Assembly: GCF_000341005.1 (NCBI RefSeq)
Contig: NZ_ANBD01000047.1
Coordinates: 2,684-46,720 of the forward strand
DNA length: 44,037 nucleotides
DNA from: Nocardiopsis alkaliphila YIM 80379
GTDB taxonomy: Bacteria > Actinomycetota > Actinomycetes > Streptosporangiales > Streptosporangiaceae
Direction of reading: 5' to 3'
Below are positions 14,985-23,203 of this stretch, one piece after another (positions within the stretch are counted from its first letter, which is position 1; each line of letters starts with the position of its first letter). The notes under the pieces were generated by a model, which ran no database searches, had not been told where the DNA came from, and saw nothing but the letters and a program-made list of their open reading frames with translations. The translations under genes were made by a program, and so were the position numbers.

Positions 14985-16202
14985 CTATTCGGCCTCGGCC
15001 AGCAGGTTCTGAACGCGGGTCACGCCCTCGGTGAGGTCCTCATCGCTGAGGGCGTAGGACAGGCGCAGGTAGCCAGGGGTGCCGAAGGCCTCGCCCGGGA
15101 CCACGGCGACCTCGGCCTCCTCCAGGATGAGTTCGGCCAGCTCGGTGGAGGTCTGCGGGGTCTTGCCGCGAATCTTCTTGCCGAGTACGCCCTTGACCGA
15201 CGGATAGGCGTAGAACGCGCCCTCGGGCTCGGGGCAGACCACGCCGTCGATCTCGTTGAGCATGCGCACGATGGTCTGCCGGCGGCGGTCGAAGGCCTTC
15301 TTCATCTCGTCGACCGCGGCCAGGTCACCGGAGACGGCGGCCACGGCGGCGGCCTGCGACACGTTCGCGACGTTGGAGGTGGCGTGCGATTGCAGGTTGC
15401 TCGCGGCCTTGACGATGTCCTTGGGACCGATGATCCATCCCACACGCCAACCGGTCATGGCGTAGGTCTTGGCCACACCGTTGACGATCACCGTGCGGTC
15501 GGCGATCTCGGGCACCTCGACGGGCAGGGAGGCGAACTCCGCGTCACCGTAGACCAGGTGTTCGTAGATCTCGTCGGTCAGCACCCAGAGGCCGTGCTCG
15601 TTCGCCCACCGCCCGATGGCGCGCACCTGCTCACGCGGATACACGGCGCCGGTCGGGTTCGATGGGGAGACGAAGACCAGGACCTTGGTGCGCTCGGTGC
15701 GCGCGGCCTCCAACTGCTCGACGGAGGCGAGGTAGCCCGTGCTCTCGTCGGTGACCACGAACACGGGGACGCCCCCCGCGAGCTTGATGGACTCGGGGTA
15801 GGTGGTCCAGTAAGGGGCGATGACGATGACCTCGTCACCCGGGTCCAGCATGGCGGCGAAGGCCTCGTAGATGGCCTGCTTGCCCCCGTTGGTCACCAGG
15901 ATCTGCGAGGCGTCGACCTCGTAACCGGAGTCACGCCTGGTCTTTTCGGCGATGGCCTTCTTCAGCTCGGGAAGGCCGCCGGCCGGGGTGTAACGGTGGA
16001 AACGAGGTTCGCGGGCGGCGGCCACCGCCGCCTCCACGATGTAGTCGGGGGTCGGGAAGTCCGGTTCCCCCGCGCCGAATCCGATGACGGGTCGGCCCTC
16101 CGCCTTCATGGCCTTGGCCTTGGCGTCCACCGCGAGGGTGGCGGATTCGGAGATGGCGCTGATACGTGCAGAGACACGGGGTCGGTCAGTCATGGATCCC
16201 AT
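14985..16202 (-). CDS. Pyridoxal-phosphate aminotransferase, aspartate aminotransferase type (class I/II)
   Basis: 405 residues from ATG at complement 16202; ATG at complement 16193 gives a start three residues later (MTDRP) and is equally possible. Fold-type I motifs: [61 protein letters not shown] and the PLP-lysine block [14 protein letters not shown], ending with [11 protein letters not shown]. It matches the AspC/AspAT 1b group (Thermus-like) found between add and tRNA-Trp/secE in actinomycetes. The expected reaction is transamination between aspartate and 2-oxoglutarate. Some family members also use prephenate; the exact range is not readable here. Confidence 0.93.
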   Translation of the reverse strand: MGSMTDRPRVSARISAISESATLAVDAKAKAMKAEGRPVIGFGAGEPDFPTPDYIVEAAVAAAREPRFHRYTPAGGLPELKKAIAEKTRRDSGYEVDASQILVTNGGKQAIYEAFAAMLDPGDEVIVIAPYWTTYPESIKLAGGVPVFVVTDESTGYLASVEQLEAARTERTKVLVFVSPSNPTGAVYPREQVRAIGRWANEHGLWVLTDEIYEHLVYGDAEFASLPVEVPEIADRTVIVNGVAKTYAMTGWRVGWIIGPKDIVKAASNLQSHATSNVANVSQAAAVAAVSGDLAAVDEMKKAFDRRRQTIVRMLNEIDGVVCPEPEGAFYAYPSVKGVLGKKIRGKTPQTSTELAELILEEAEVAVVPGEAFGTPGYLRLSYALSDEDLTEGVTRVQNLLAEAE

Positions 16203-16291
16203 GGTGTCATGTGCGCCTTCCCGGCGTCGGAGGGAAGGTCACTTCCCTGAGCGAGGAAGGTCACCTCCGGCCTCGATCAGCCGAAAACGGT

Positions 16292-16321
16292 TTGGACGAG
16301 GCCCGAGGGTGGGCGTAGAAT
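16292..16321 (+). promoter_or_regulatory. Promoter of tRNA-Trp
   Basis: TTGGAC (16292-16297) and TAGAAT (16316-16321) with an 18-bp spacer, about 97 nt before the tRNA. A second, weaker -10-like TATGGT at 16391-16396 lies closer. Apart from these, the 16203-16417 gap shows nothing else. Confidence 0.65.
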
Positions 16322-16417
16322 GAATCGTGCCGGCCGGTTCGTTACCGAGGCGTCACCCTGTGTGGGTGTGCGACGGCTCTCAGGACCGGCTATGGTGGGG
16401 AACGCAGTTTCCGCTAA

Positions 16418-16490
16418 AGGGCAGTGGCTCAATTGGCAGAGCACCGGTCTCCAAAACCGGCGGTTGGGGGTTCGAGTCCCTCCTGCCCTG
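16418..16490 (+). tRNA. tRNA-Trp (CCA anticodon)
   Basis: A 73-nt cloverleaf: acceptor AGGGCAG (16418-16424) with CTGCCCT (16483-16489), discriminator G, anticodon stem CCGGT/ACCGG and loop CTCCAAA giving anticodon CCA. The 3' end continues CAA, so CCA is not encoded, unlike the two tRNAs at 7.7-7.9 kb. Position directly before secE is the standard actinobacterial arrangement. Confidence 0.97.
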
Positions 16491-16588
16491 CAAGTCCACA
16501 CGCGGTGGGGTGGCGATGAATCGCCACCCCACCGCGAGGGCAACGGAACTACGGGGAATCAAGCAGCCCGCGACCCTAAGGACCCCAG

Positions 16589-16840
16589 GTGACTCAGACT
16601 GACGCCGACGCCAAGCCAGGCAAGGAGCCCACGCGTCGTACCGGTCCGGTGACGTTCACCAAGCAGGTCGTCGGCGAGCTGCGCAAGGTTCGCTGGCCCA
16701 CGCGCAAGGAACTGGTCACCTACACCATCGTCGTCTTGGTGTTCGTGCTGATCGTCCTGGCCTACGTCTCCCTTCTGGACTTCGCCTTCGGTGAGGCCGT
16801 CACCTGGCTCTACAGCACCTTCGGTCGCCCCAGCGTCTGA
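16589..16840 (+). CDS. secE: Preprotein translocase subunit SecE
   Basis: 83 residues from GTG 16589. The N-terminal third is polar. It is followed by the amphipathic SecE motif ELRKVRWPTRKEL (about 31-43) and one transmembrane helix (about 47-68), the short single-span form typical of Gram-positive bacteria. SecE clamps the two halves of SecY in the SecYEG channel. nusG follows after 176 nt, as in most bacteria. Confidence 0.97.
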   Translation: MTQTDADAKPGKEPTRRTGPVTFTKQVVGELRKVRWPTRKELVTYTIVVLVFVLIVLAYVSLLDFAFGEAVTWLYSTFGRPSV

Positions 16841-17016
16841 CGCCGTCCGGGCGTTGGTCGGCGGCCCCGCGGATCCGTCGCGCAAGGCCCTTTCTCATCC
16901 GCGCGTTGGTCCCGTCTCGCCCGAAGAGACCGTAAGCTGGCAGAACTGGGTTCGACGCACGGCCTTGTTCGGTGTGCGTCGCACGCATAGCGAATCCGAC
17001 GAGAGAAAGAGCAGCC

Positions 17017-17808
17017 GTGTCCGAGTCCCCACTGACCTCTGACGACTTCCCCGAAGAGGAGCCGGATCAGTCGTCGGCGGAAGAGACCGGCCTGGCGGGC
17101 GAGCCGGCGGAGTCGGCGGTCGACGCCGATGGTGCCGACCTCGCCGAGGAGGCCGGATCGGCCGACGACAGCGCTGAAGAGGCCGCTCCCGAGGAACCCC
17201 GTCTGGACCCCGTCGAGGAGTTCAAGAACGAGCTGGTCCTCTTGCCCGGCGAATGGTACGTCGTGCACACCTACGCGGGCTACGAGAAGCGCGTCAAGGC
17301 CAACGTCGAGAGCCGTACCCAGTCCCTCAACATGGAGGAGTACATCTTCCAGGTCGAGGTGCCCGAGCACGAGGTCACCGAGGTCAAGAGCGGCAAGCGC
17401 CAGCAGGTCACCGAGAAGGTCCTGCCCGGCTACGTGCTCGTCCGCATGGACCTGACCGACGAGTCCTGGTCGGCGATCCGCAACACCCCGGGCGTCACCG
17501 GTTTCGTGGGTCTGTCCAACAAGCCGGCCCCGCTCAGCCTCACCGAGGTCGCCAAGCTGCTGGCCCCCGAGCCGGAGGAGGAGCCGGAGCAGAGCCCGCA
17601 GGCCGCGGCCGCGGGCGGTGCCGAACCCCGCTCCGACGTCGCCTATGAGATCGGCGAGTCCGTCACCGTCATGGAGGGCCCGTTCGCGACGCTGCCCGCC
17701 ACGGTCAGCGAGATCAACGGCGACACCCAAAAGCTCAAGGTGCTCGTGTCGATCTTCGGTCGGGAAACGCCGGTGGAACTCTCCTTCAACCAGGTCGCCA
17801 AGATCTGA
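17017..17808 (+). CDS. nusG: Transcription termination/antitermination protein NusG
   Basis: 263 residues from GTG 17017 behind GAGAGAAAGAG. An acidic, Ser/Glu/Asp-rich extension of about 75 residues precedes the NGN domain, which starts at Trp80 in [15 protein letters not shown] and continues through the PGYVLVRM block. An Ala/Glu/Pro-rich linker leads to the C-terminal KOW domain ([19 protein letters not shown]...[11 protein letters not shown]). NusG binds the RNA polymerase clamp and couples it to Rho or S10. The long acidic N-terminus is common in actinobacteria and absent in E. coli. The in-frame GTG at 16972 would add 15 residues with no ribosome site. Confidence 0.97.
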   Translation: MSESPLTSDDFPEEEPDQSSAEETGLAGEPAESAVDADGADLAEEAGSADDSAEEAAPEEPRLDPVEEFKNELVLLPGEWYVVHTYAGYEKRVKANVESRTQSLNMEEYIFQVEVPEHEVTEVKSGKRQQVTEKVLPGYVLVRMDLTDESWSAIRNTPGVTGFVGLSNKPAPLSLTEVAKLLAPEPEEEPEQSPQAAAAGGAEPRSDVAYEIGESVTVMEGPFATLPATVSEINGDTQKLKVLVSIFGRETPVELSFNQVAKI

Positions 17809-18086
17809 CGTCGTGGGGTTCACCCCACATCCCGCCCGGATCACTGTCCAGGCGACGTAGACTTGGTGGGTCCATCCCGATCGGGATGGACCCACCGTCG
17901 TGTGTCATCCCCGGGGCCCACCCCGGCGACACGCGCCCGGCCCGTCCGGTCCCGACGGGCCCCACGCCCTCGGCGTGGGGAACAAGCCTCCTTCGGCAGC
18001 GGTGCGTTCGTGGTCCATCGTGACCCGGACGTGTCGTCAGGGAGGCAGGGGCCCGCACACAACGCAGATCAGGCAAAGGACCCGAT
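17809..18086 (+). promoter_or_regulatory. nusG-rplK intergenic leader with palindromes
   Basis: A perfect 32-bp palindrome (17865-17896) could terminate the secE-nusG transcript. It is preceded by a -10-like TAGACT (17858-17863) without a good -35. Two touching hairpins follow, 17939-17946/17954-17961 and 17960-17968/17972-17980. They share two bases and so compete at their edge. This leader is where L1-mediated feedback on rplKA would be expected. That role is inference. Confidence 0.55.
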
Positions 18087-18515
18087 ATGCCTCCGAAGAA
18101 GAAACTCGCCGCACTCGTCAAGGTGCAGCTGCCCGCCGGTCAGGCGACCCCGGCGCCGCCCGTCGGTACCGCTCTCGGTCCGCACGGCGTCAACATCATG
18201 GACTTCTGCAAGCAGTACAACGCTGCTACGGAAGGCCAGCGCGGCAACGTCATCCCCGTAGAGATCTCCATCTACGAGGACCGATCCTTCAGCTTCGTCA
18301 CCAAGACGCCTCCGGCGCCCAAGCTGATCCTGAAGGCCGCCGGCGTGGACAAGGCCGCCGGTGAGCCCGGTCGCAGCAACATCGGCTCCATCACCGCCGA
18401 CCAGGTCCGTGAGATCGCGCAGACCAAGCTGCCCGACCTCAACACCGACGACATCGAGGCCGCCACCAAGATCGTCACCGGTACCGCCCGCTCCATGGGC
18501 ATCGAGGTCAAGTAG
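18087..18515 (+). CDS. rplK: 50S ribosomal protein L11
   Basis: 142 residues, full length. It starts [30 protein letters not shown] with the proline-rich N-terminal domain, and the C-terminal 23S-binding domain ends in [10 protein letters not shown]11 binds the GTPase-associated centre of 23S rRNA and is needed for stringent-response signalling through RelA. It is also the binding partner for thiopeptide antibiotics; the N-terminal prolines important for these are present. ATG 18087 follows AAAGGA. rplA follows after 88 nt. Confidence 0.98.
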   Translation: MPPKKKLAALVKVQLPAGQATPAPPVGTALGPHGVNIMDFCKQYNAATEGQRGNVIPVEISIYEDRSFSFVTKTPPAPKLILKAAGVDKAAGEPGRSNIGSITADQVREIAQTKLPDLNTDDIEAATKIVTGTARSMGIEVK

Positions 18516-18603
18516 CTCCCGCGAGGGGTCGCTCGACGGCAAGAACCACAGTGGCAGGGCCAGGCGCTGGCCCAAGGACCACACGTTCCCGTAGGAGAAC
18601 AGC

Positions 18604-19281
18604 GTGAAGCGCAGCAAGAACCACCGCAAAGCCAGCAACCTGGTGGACCGTGACCGGCTCTACAGCCCCGCCGAGGCTTTGAAGCTGGCCAAGGAGACCA
18701 CCAACGTCAAGTTCGACGCGACCGTCGAGGTCGCCCTGCGTCTGGGCGTCGACCCGCGCAAGGCCGACCAGATGGTCCGCGGCACCGTGAACCTGCCGAA
18801 CGGCACCGGCAAGACCGCTCGGGTCCTGGTCTTCGCGACCGGTGAGCGTGCCGAGCAGGCGCGGGCCGCCGGCGCCGACATCGTCGGTGACGACGACCTG
18901 GTGGAAAAGGTCCAGAACGGCTTCCTCGACTTCGACTCGGTGGTGGCCACCCCGGACCTCATGGGCAAGGTCGGTCGTCTGGGCCGCGTGCTCGGCCCCC
19001 GTGGCCTCATGCCCAACCCGAAGACGGGTACCGTCACCCCGGACGTGGCCAAGGCCGTGACCGACATCAAGGGCGGCAAGATCGAGTTCCGGGTGGACCG
19101 CCACGGGAACCTGCACTTCATCATCGGCAAGGCCTCGTTCGACGAGTCCAAGCTGATGGAGAACTACCAGGCCGCGATCGACGAGGTGAACCGCCTCAAG
19201 CCGTCCGCCGCCAAGGGCCGCTACATCAAGAAGGCCGTGGTCTCCACCACGATGGGCCCGAGCATCCCGCTCGACGCCTAA
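18604..19281 (+). CDS. rplA: 50S ribosomal protein L1
   Basis: 225 residues from GTG 18604. Recognisable L1 blocks are [52 protein letters not shown] and [15 protein letters not shown]1 forms the mobile L1 stalk at the E site and in many bacteria represses its own operon by binding the rplK leader. It is slightly shorter than the usual 230-240 residues but complete. Its natural terminator downstream has been split by an IS element. Confidence 0.98.
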   Translation: MKRSKNHRKASNLVDRDRLYSPAEALKLAKETTNVKFDATVEVALRLGVDPRKADQMVRGTVNLPNGTGKTARVLVFATGERAEQARAAGADIVGDDDLVEKVQNGFLDFDSVVATPDLMGKVGRLGRVLGPRGLMPNPKTGTVTPDVAKAVTDIKGGKIEFRVDRHGNLHFIIGKASFDESKLMENYQAAIDEVNRLKPSAAKGRYIKKAVVSTTMGPSIPLDA

Positions 19282-19339
19282 GACCTTCAAGGCCCTTGCG
19301 TGAAGACGAAACGGCCCCCGGAACCTCTTGGGTTCTAGC

Positions 19340-19380
19340 GGTGGTCGCAACACCCTGACTTTCAGGAGGTTGCGACCACC
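19340..19380 (+). promoter_or_regulatory. Hairpin at the IS left end that buries the transposase ribosome site
   Basis: GGTGGTCGCAAC (19340-19351) pairs with GTTGCGACCACC (19369-19380), and CCTGA (19354-19358) pairs with TCAGG (19362-19366) inside it, leaving a 3-nt loop and a 2x2 internal loop. The Shine-Dalgarno AGGAGG (19364-19369) lies in the 3' arm, and the GTG start follows immediately. Confidence 0.75.
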
Positions 19381-20760
19381 GTGTCGTTTTCGAAGCAGGA
19401 ACTGGCCCGCCTGCGGGCGAGGTTCCTGGAACTGATGGCAGAGGTCGGTAACGTCACAGAGGCCGCACGCCGTCTCGGAGTGAACAGGAACACCGCGTTC
19501 TCCTGGGCCAGGAAGGCCGGGCTGGGCTCCAAACGGCTCCCGCACCCAGGGAAGGCACAGTTCCACCGGCTGCGCTCACAGGGACTGTCCCGGCGAGAGG
19601 CCGCGCAGCAGGTAGGGGTGAACGAGCGCACCGCCCGGGACTGGGACCACGGGGTCTGCAAGTCCGGCAACTCCAGGCTCTACCCCGACGGCCGCCGTGT
19701 GGACTACTCCACCGGACAGACCACCATGGAGTCCATGGCCAGTCCCGCACCCACCGTAGCCGTGCTCGAAAAGCAGATCGATCCGCGTTTTTTGACCCTC
19801 GCGGACCGGGAGAAGATCGCTGACCTGGACCGGGCAGGGTGGAGCTTGCGGGCGATCGGCCGCGAACTGGGGCGCCCCGCCTCGACGATCAAGCGCGAGC
19901 TCGATCACCACCGGAACACGGACGGCTCCTACGGCGCTTATGCGGCCCAACGCGAGGCAACCGCCCGCAGGGCGCGTCCCAAGCCCGCCAAGCTCGCCGC
20001 TCCAGGCCGGTTGCGCGACTACGTCGCCATGGGCTTGCGGGAGCAGTGGTCACCGGAGCAGATCAGTCAACGGATTCGCACCGACCACCCCGACGACGAG
20101 GACATGCGCGTGAGCCACGAGACGATCTACCAGGCGCTCTACGTCCAAGCCCGCGGCGGACTCAAGCGCGAGGTCGCCGCCGCGCTGCGCACCGGCCGCA
20201 TCCGACGCAAGCCCCGCCGCTCACCTGAACGACGGCAGAGCCGGTTCACCGATCCGATGGTGATGATCAGCGAGCGCCCCGCCGAGATCGAAGACCGTGC
20301 CGTCCCGGGGCACTGGGAAGGCGATTTGATCACGGGTGCGTACAACAAGTCCGCGATCATCACCCTGGTCGAGCGCTCCACCCGGTACGTGCTGCTGGGA
20401 CACCTGCCCGGGGAGCACACCACCGAAGCCGTCGGGGGTGTGCTGAGCGAGCTGATCGGGTCGCTGCCCGAGCATCTGCGCGGATCGTTGACCTGGGACC
20501 AGGGCAGCGAGATGGCCTCGCACAAGGCGTTCAGCGTCGCTACGGGGGTGCCGGTGTTCTTCTGCGATCCGGCCTCCCCCTGGCAGCGCGGATCGAACGA
20601 GAACACGAACGGTCTGCTGCGCCAGTACTTCCCCAAGGGCACGGACTTGTCCGCTCATGGTCCGCTGGATCTGGAGCATGTCGCGCACAAACTCAACGGT
20701 CGGCCACGCCAGACGCTCGGCTGGGAAACCCCAGCCGAGCGTCTGGCTAGGATCGTCTGA
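19381..20760 (+). CDS. IS30 family transposase
   Basis: 459 residues from GTG 19381. N-terminal helix-turn-helix segments (VTEAARRLGVNRNTAFSWARK and SRREAAQQVGVNERTA) are followed by the IS30 HTH (LTLADREKIADLDRAG...IGRELGRPASTIKREL). The catalytic DDE triad is Asp315 in GHWEGDLI, Asp373 in TWDQGSEM and Glu407 in GSNENTNGLLRQYF; 33 residues separate Asp373 and Glu407, the DD(33)E spacing of IS30. All motifs are intact and there is no frameshift. The extra N-terminal HTH region makes it longer than the IS30 prototype (383 residues). It is in the same direction as rplKA. Confidence 0.96.
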   Translation: MSFSKQELARLRARFLELMAEVGNVTEAARRLGVNRNTAFSWARKAGLGSKRLPHPGKAQFHRLRSQGLSRREAAQQVGVNERTARDWDHGVCKSGNSRLYPDGRRVDYSTGQTTMESMASPAPTVAVLEKQIDPRFLTLADREKIADLDRAGWSLRAIGRELGRPASTIKRELDHHRNTDGSYGAYAAQREATARRARPKPAKLAAPGRLRDYVAMGLREQWSPEQISQRIRTDHPDDEDMRVSHETIYQALYVQARGGLKREVAAALRTGRIRRKPRRSPERRQSRFTDPMVMISERPAEIEDRAVPGHWEGDLITGAYNKSAIITLVERSTRYVLLGHLPGEHTTEAVGGVLSELIGSLPEHLRGSLTWDQGSEMASHKAFSVATGVPVFFCDPASPWQRGSNENTNGLLRQYFPKGTDLSAHGPLDLEHVAHKLNGRPRQTLGWETPAERLARIV

Positions 20761-20834
20761 TCAACGAGGTGTTGCGACGACCAGTTGAATCCGCCCCTCG
20801 GGCGGGGGCCGTTTCGTGTCCTTAGGGGACCGGA

Positions 20835-21674
20835 TCAGCCGATCTGGTCATCGGACGGCATCTCGAAGGAGGTCGTGCCGATCTCGGAGAACTCCATCGT
20901 GATGGCGGCCTCGTCGTCAGAGAAGTCGATACGCATGGGGAAACCGTCATCGGCGACCCACAGGGAGACGTCCAGGGTGCCGCTGACCGATCCGATGAGT
21001 TCGAGGACCGCGAGCTTGTGTTCGGCGTCGAGGGCGTCGATGTCCTCTTCGCTCATGCTGCCCTGGATGACCGTGGTCTCGACTCCGTTGACCTCTTCGG
21101 TGCCGCTCTCCTCGATCTGGTCGATCTCGGCGAAGGCGGCGACGAGGTCGGGCAGGGACTCGAGGTCGAAGGTGTCGGTCGGGTTCTGTTCCATGTCGGA
21201 TGCGTCCCCGCGAATCCAGGGGGCGTCTCCCTGGAGGCCGTGCTGGTCGGCGACCAGCGGATCCGAGCCTTCCTGGATGATGACGACATGGGTCCCCAGG
21301 TCCTCGGCGGTCACGCCCTCCGGCAACTCGCCGCCCATGGACATCAACTCGAACATCATTTCACCCAGGAAGGGCATGGACATGGTGGCCTGCATGGCCT
21401 CCGGGGCGTCCATCACCTCGTAGAGAAGACCCATCTCGATGTCGCCCATCTCGGGGTCGGGCATCGTCATCTCGATGTCGAGGGTGTAGTTGGTGATCTC
21501 GGTGGTGTTGTCCACCAGTCCGGCCAAAAGGTCCTGGAGGGTGCTGGTGCCTTCCTCCTCCTGCTCTTCGGCGGAGACGGTGGTCTCCTCATCGGGGGTG
21601 TCGTCGCCACAGGCCGTGAGCATCAGGGCGAGGGAGAAGGCTCCGGCGGCGAGCATGGCCGGGGTTCGGGTCAT
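20835..21674 (-). CDS. Lipoprotein, LppX/LolA-like fold suspected
   Basis: 279 residues. The signal peptide ends in lipobox LTAC with Cys22, followed by an acidic linker. The mature part (about 55-275) alternates polar and hydrophobic residues with Met-rich strands (YTLDIEMTM, GLLYEVMDA, MSMPFLGEMMFELMSMGGEL), suggesting a large curved beta-sheet as in LppX/LprAFG or LolA-like lipid carriers. That fold assignment is a guess from the pattern. Streptomyces also has a lipoprotein gene between rplA and rplJ, so the position looks ancestral, unlike the IS. It is transcribed against the ribosomal genes and converges on the split rplA terminator. Confidence 0.7.
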   Translation of the reverse strand: MTRTPAMLAAGAFSLALMLTACGDDTPDEETTVSAEEQEEEGTSTLQDLLAGLVDNTTEITNYTLDIEMTMPDPEMGDIEMGLLYEVMDAPEAMQATMSMPFLGEMMFELMSMGGELPEGVTAEDLGTHVVIIQEGSDPLVADQHGLQGDAPWIRGDASDMEQNPTDTFDLESLPDLVAAFAEIDQIEESGTEEVNGVETTVIQGSMSEEDIDALDAEHKLAVLELIGSVSGTLDVSLWVADDGFPMRIDFSDDEAAITMEFSEIGTTSFEMPSDDQIG

Positions 21675-22113
21675 GAGGAAATCACTTTCGTTATGGGGGA
21701 AGGGGGCGGCAGGGAGCGGGGGCGCCCGGTGAACCTCATATTGGCAGTCACGCCGGACATTTCGGGTGTGGGTTTCCCGATGGGTGCGAGATTCTCACCC
21801 AAAGGTGACGAGAGTGGCGGCGGTCACGTTCGCCCGTATCGGATCGATGCGCGAGCACTCTCTTCATCCGTTAGGATTGGTACTTGCCGAAGACCGCTGG
21901 TCGTCACCCGCTCGGGTGACCTAAGGACCCGTTCACGATGGGCGCCCGCGCAGGTGTCACCAGAGCTTTCCCGTTCCGGAACCGTGTGCCGTGCACGCCT
22001 ACCGAGAACGCGGACGTGCCCCGTGCGCCTTGCGCTCGGGGCTTTTTCTCGTGCTGACGCCGATCGTGGAAATCCTTGGGAGTCAACCAGCGTTCACTGT
22101 TGGAAGGAGTCCC
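21675..22113 (+). promoter_or_regulatory. rplJ leader region
   Basis: About 440 bp without genes. It holds an inverted repeat TGGGTG/CACCCA (21781-21801), a -10-like TAGGAT (21872-21877) lacking a clear -35, a GTCACCCG/CGGGTGAC hairpin (21903-21920), and the attenuator at 22018-22047. The long structured leader fits autoregulation of rplJL by the L10-L7/L12 complex, which is well known in bacteria. Confidence 0.6.
22018..22047 (+). terminator. Intrinsic attenuator in the rplJ leader
   Basis: GCCCCG (22018-22023) pairs with CGGGGC (22037-22042); GCGC/GCGC pairs inside with one T-T mismatch, giving a CTT loop. TTTTTCTC follows directly, the clearest U-tract terminator in this window. It lies 66 nt before the rplJ start, so it must be bypassed for expression. 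Confidence 0.8.
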
Positions 22114-22641
22114 ATGGCGAGGCCGGACAAGGCAGCCGCGGTCGCCGAACTCGCGAACGAGCTTCGCGAGTCGAACGGCGCCGTGCTGACCGAATACCGG
22201 GGGCTCACTGTCGCGCAGGTCACTGAACTGCGCCGCAGCCTCGGTCAGACAGCGCGTTTTCGCATCGTCAAGAACACGCTGACCAAGATCGCGGTCAAGG
22301 AGGCCGGCGTCGACGAGCAGATCACCGATCTGCTCGAAGGCCCCTCCGCCATCGCCTTCGTCCATGGGGACGTTGTCGAGGCCGCCAAGGGTCTGCGTGA
22401 CTTCGCGAAGGCGAACTCGCCCCTGGTGATCAAGGGCGGCATCATCGACGGTAAGTCGATGAGCGCCGAGGACGTCACCAAGCTGGCCGATCTGGAGTCC
22501 CGAGAGGTTCTCCTCTCGAAGCTGGCCGGTGCGCTCAAGGCCAAGCAGGGCCAGGCCGCCGCCGTCTTCCAGGCGCTGCCCTCCAAGACTGTGCGACTGG
22601 CACAGGCTCTGGCGGACAAGCGCAACGAGGAAGCCGCTTAA
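22114..22641 (+). CDS. rplJ: 50S ribosomal protein L10
   Basis: 175 residues from ATG 22114 behind GGAAGGAG. The L10 N-terminal rRNA-binding domain is clear ([30 protein letters not shown], then [11 protein letters not shown]), and the C-terminal helix that binds L7/L12 dimers ends in [15 protein letters not shown]10 anchors the stalk to the GTPase centre and, as the L10-L12 complex, represses its own mRNA. rplL follows after 96 nt. Confidence 0.98.
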   Translation: MARPDKAAAVAELANELRESNGAVLTEYRGLTVAQVTELRRSLGQTARFRIVKNTLTKIAVKEAGVDEQITDLLEGPSAIAFVHGDVVEAAKGLRDFAKANSPLVIKGGIIDGKSMSAEDVTKLADLESREVLLSKLAGALKAKQGQAAAVFQALPSKTVRLAQALADKRNEEAA

Positions 22642-22737
22642 ACCCTTTGAACCACGGCGGGTGCCGATCGCGCCCGGCCATTGGCTCGCACGCTGTGCCG
22701 TTGGCGCGCGTGTCATCAGAGAAAGAGAGATCGCATC

Positions 22738-23127
22738 ATGGCGAAGCTCAGCAACGAGGACCTGCTTGCCGCGTTCGAGGAGATGACCCTCCTTGAGCTG
22801 TCCGAGTTCGTGAAGCTGTTCGAGGACAAGTTCGACGTCACCGCCGCCGCTCCGGCCGCCGTGGCCGTCGCCGCTCCGGGTGCCGCCGGCGGGGACGCCG
22901 GTGACGCCGAGGAGCAGTCCGAGTTCGACGTCGTCCTCGAGTCCGCCGGTGACAAGAAGATCCAGGTCATCAAGGAGGTCCGTGGCCTCACGAGCCTGGG
23001 CCTGAAGGAAGCCAAGGACCTGGTCGACAACGCTCCCAAGCCCGTGCTCGAGGGCGTCGACAAGGAAGCCGCTGACAAGGCCAAGGCCGCCCTCGAGGGC
23101 GCCGGCGCCACCGTCACCCTCAAGTAG
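22738..23127 (+). CDS. rplL: 50S ribosomal protein L7/L12
   Basis: 129 residues. It has an N-terminal dimerisation helix pair ([25 protein letters not shown]), an alanine-rich hinge of about 25 residues, and a C-terminal domain with [26 protein letters not shown] and the factor-binding [13 protein letters not shown]. It is the multicopy stalk protein that recruits translational GTPases. ATG 22738 follows GAAAGAGAGA. A strong terminator follows 37 nt after the stop. Confidence 0.98.
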   Translation: MAKLSNEDLLAAFEEMTLLELSEFVKLFEDKFDVTAAAPAAVAVAAPGAAGGDAGDAEEQSEFDVVLESAGDKKIQVIKEVRGLTSLGLKEAKDLVDNAPKPVLEGVDKEAADKAKAALEGAGATVTLK

Positions 23128-23163
23128 TCCCGCGCGGGCCTCAGCGGCCCGCTGGTCTGCGCG

Positions 23164-23203
23164 AAGCGGCCACTCCTCCCGGTTCGGGGGAGTGGCCGCT
23201 TTT
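23164..23203 (+). terminator. rplL terminator
   Basis: AAGCGGCCACTCC (23164-23176) pairs perfectly with 23189-23201, extended inside by CCC/GGG beyond a bulged T, and is followed by TTTTCC. It should strongly reduce read-through from rplJL into rpoBC. Confidence 0.9.

Larger units (their letters stand above)
19321..20790 (+). mobile_element. IS30-family insertion sequence
   Basis: About 1.47 kb. The terminal inverted repeats share GTCGCAACACC exactly (left 19345-19355, right on the opposite strand 20769-20779) and align more loosely outward to about 25 positions. The boundaries given restore a perfect terminator on removal and leave a 3-bp duplication CCG (19318-19320 and 20791-20793), which fits the 2-3 bp of IS30 elements. 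Alignment of the inverted repeats alone would place the ends near 19330 and 20792, so the left edge is uncertain by about 10 bp. It contains one intact transposase gene and is therefore probably recent or active. Confidence 0.85.
19306..20817 (+). terminator. rplA terminator split by an IS element
   Basis: The arm ACGAAACGGCCCCCG (19306-19320), 24 nt after the rplA stop, is the exact reverse complement of 20803-20817, with the IS lying between them. If 19321-20790 and one copy of CCG are removed, the joined sequence becomes a perfect 18-bp stem with a CTC loop. The right part alone still folds as CCGCCC/GGGCGG (20791-20805). Confidence 0.8.

Noticed and set aside
14889-16250. A plus-strand open frame of 453 codons.
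   Set aside because: It runs antisense to the aminotransferase gene, which has all PLP-enzyme motifs. The plus-strand translation shows no family features.
17858-17863. A strong rplK promoter at TAGACT.
   Set aside because: No acceptable -35 box at 16-18 bp upstream, and the palindrome begins 2 bp after the box. It is kept only as a possibility in the leader entry.
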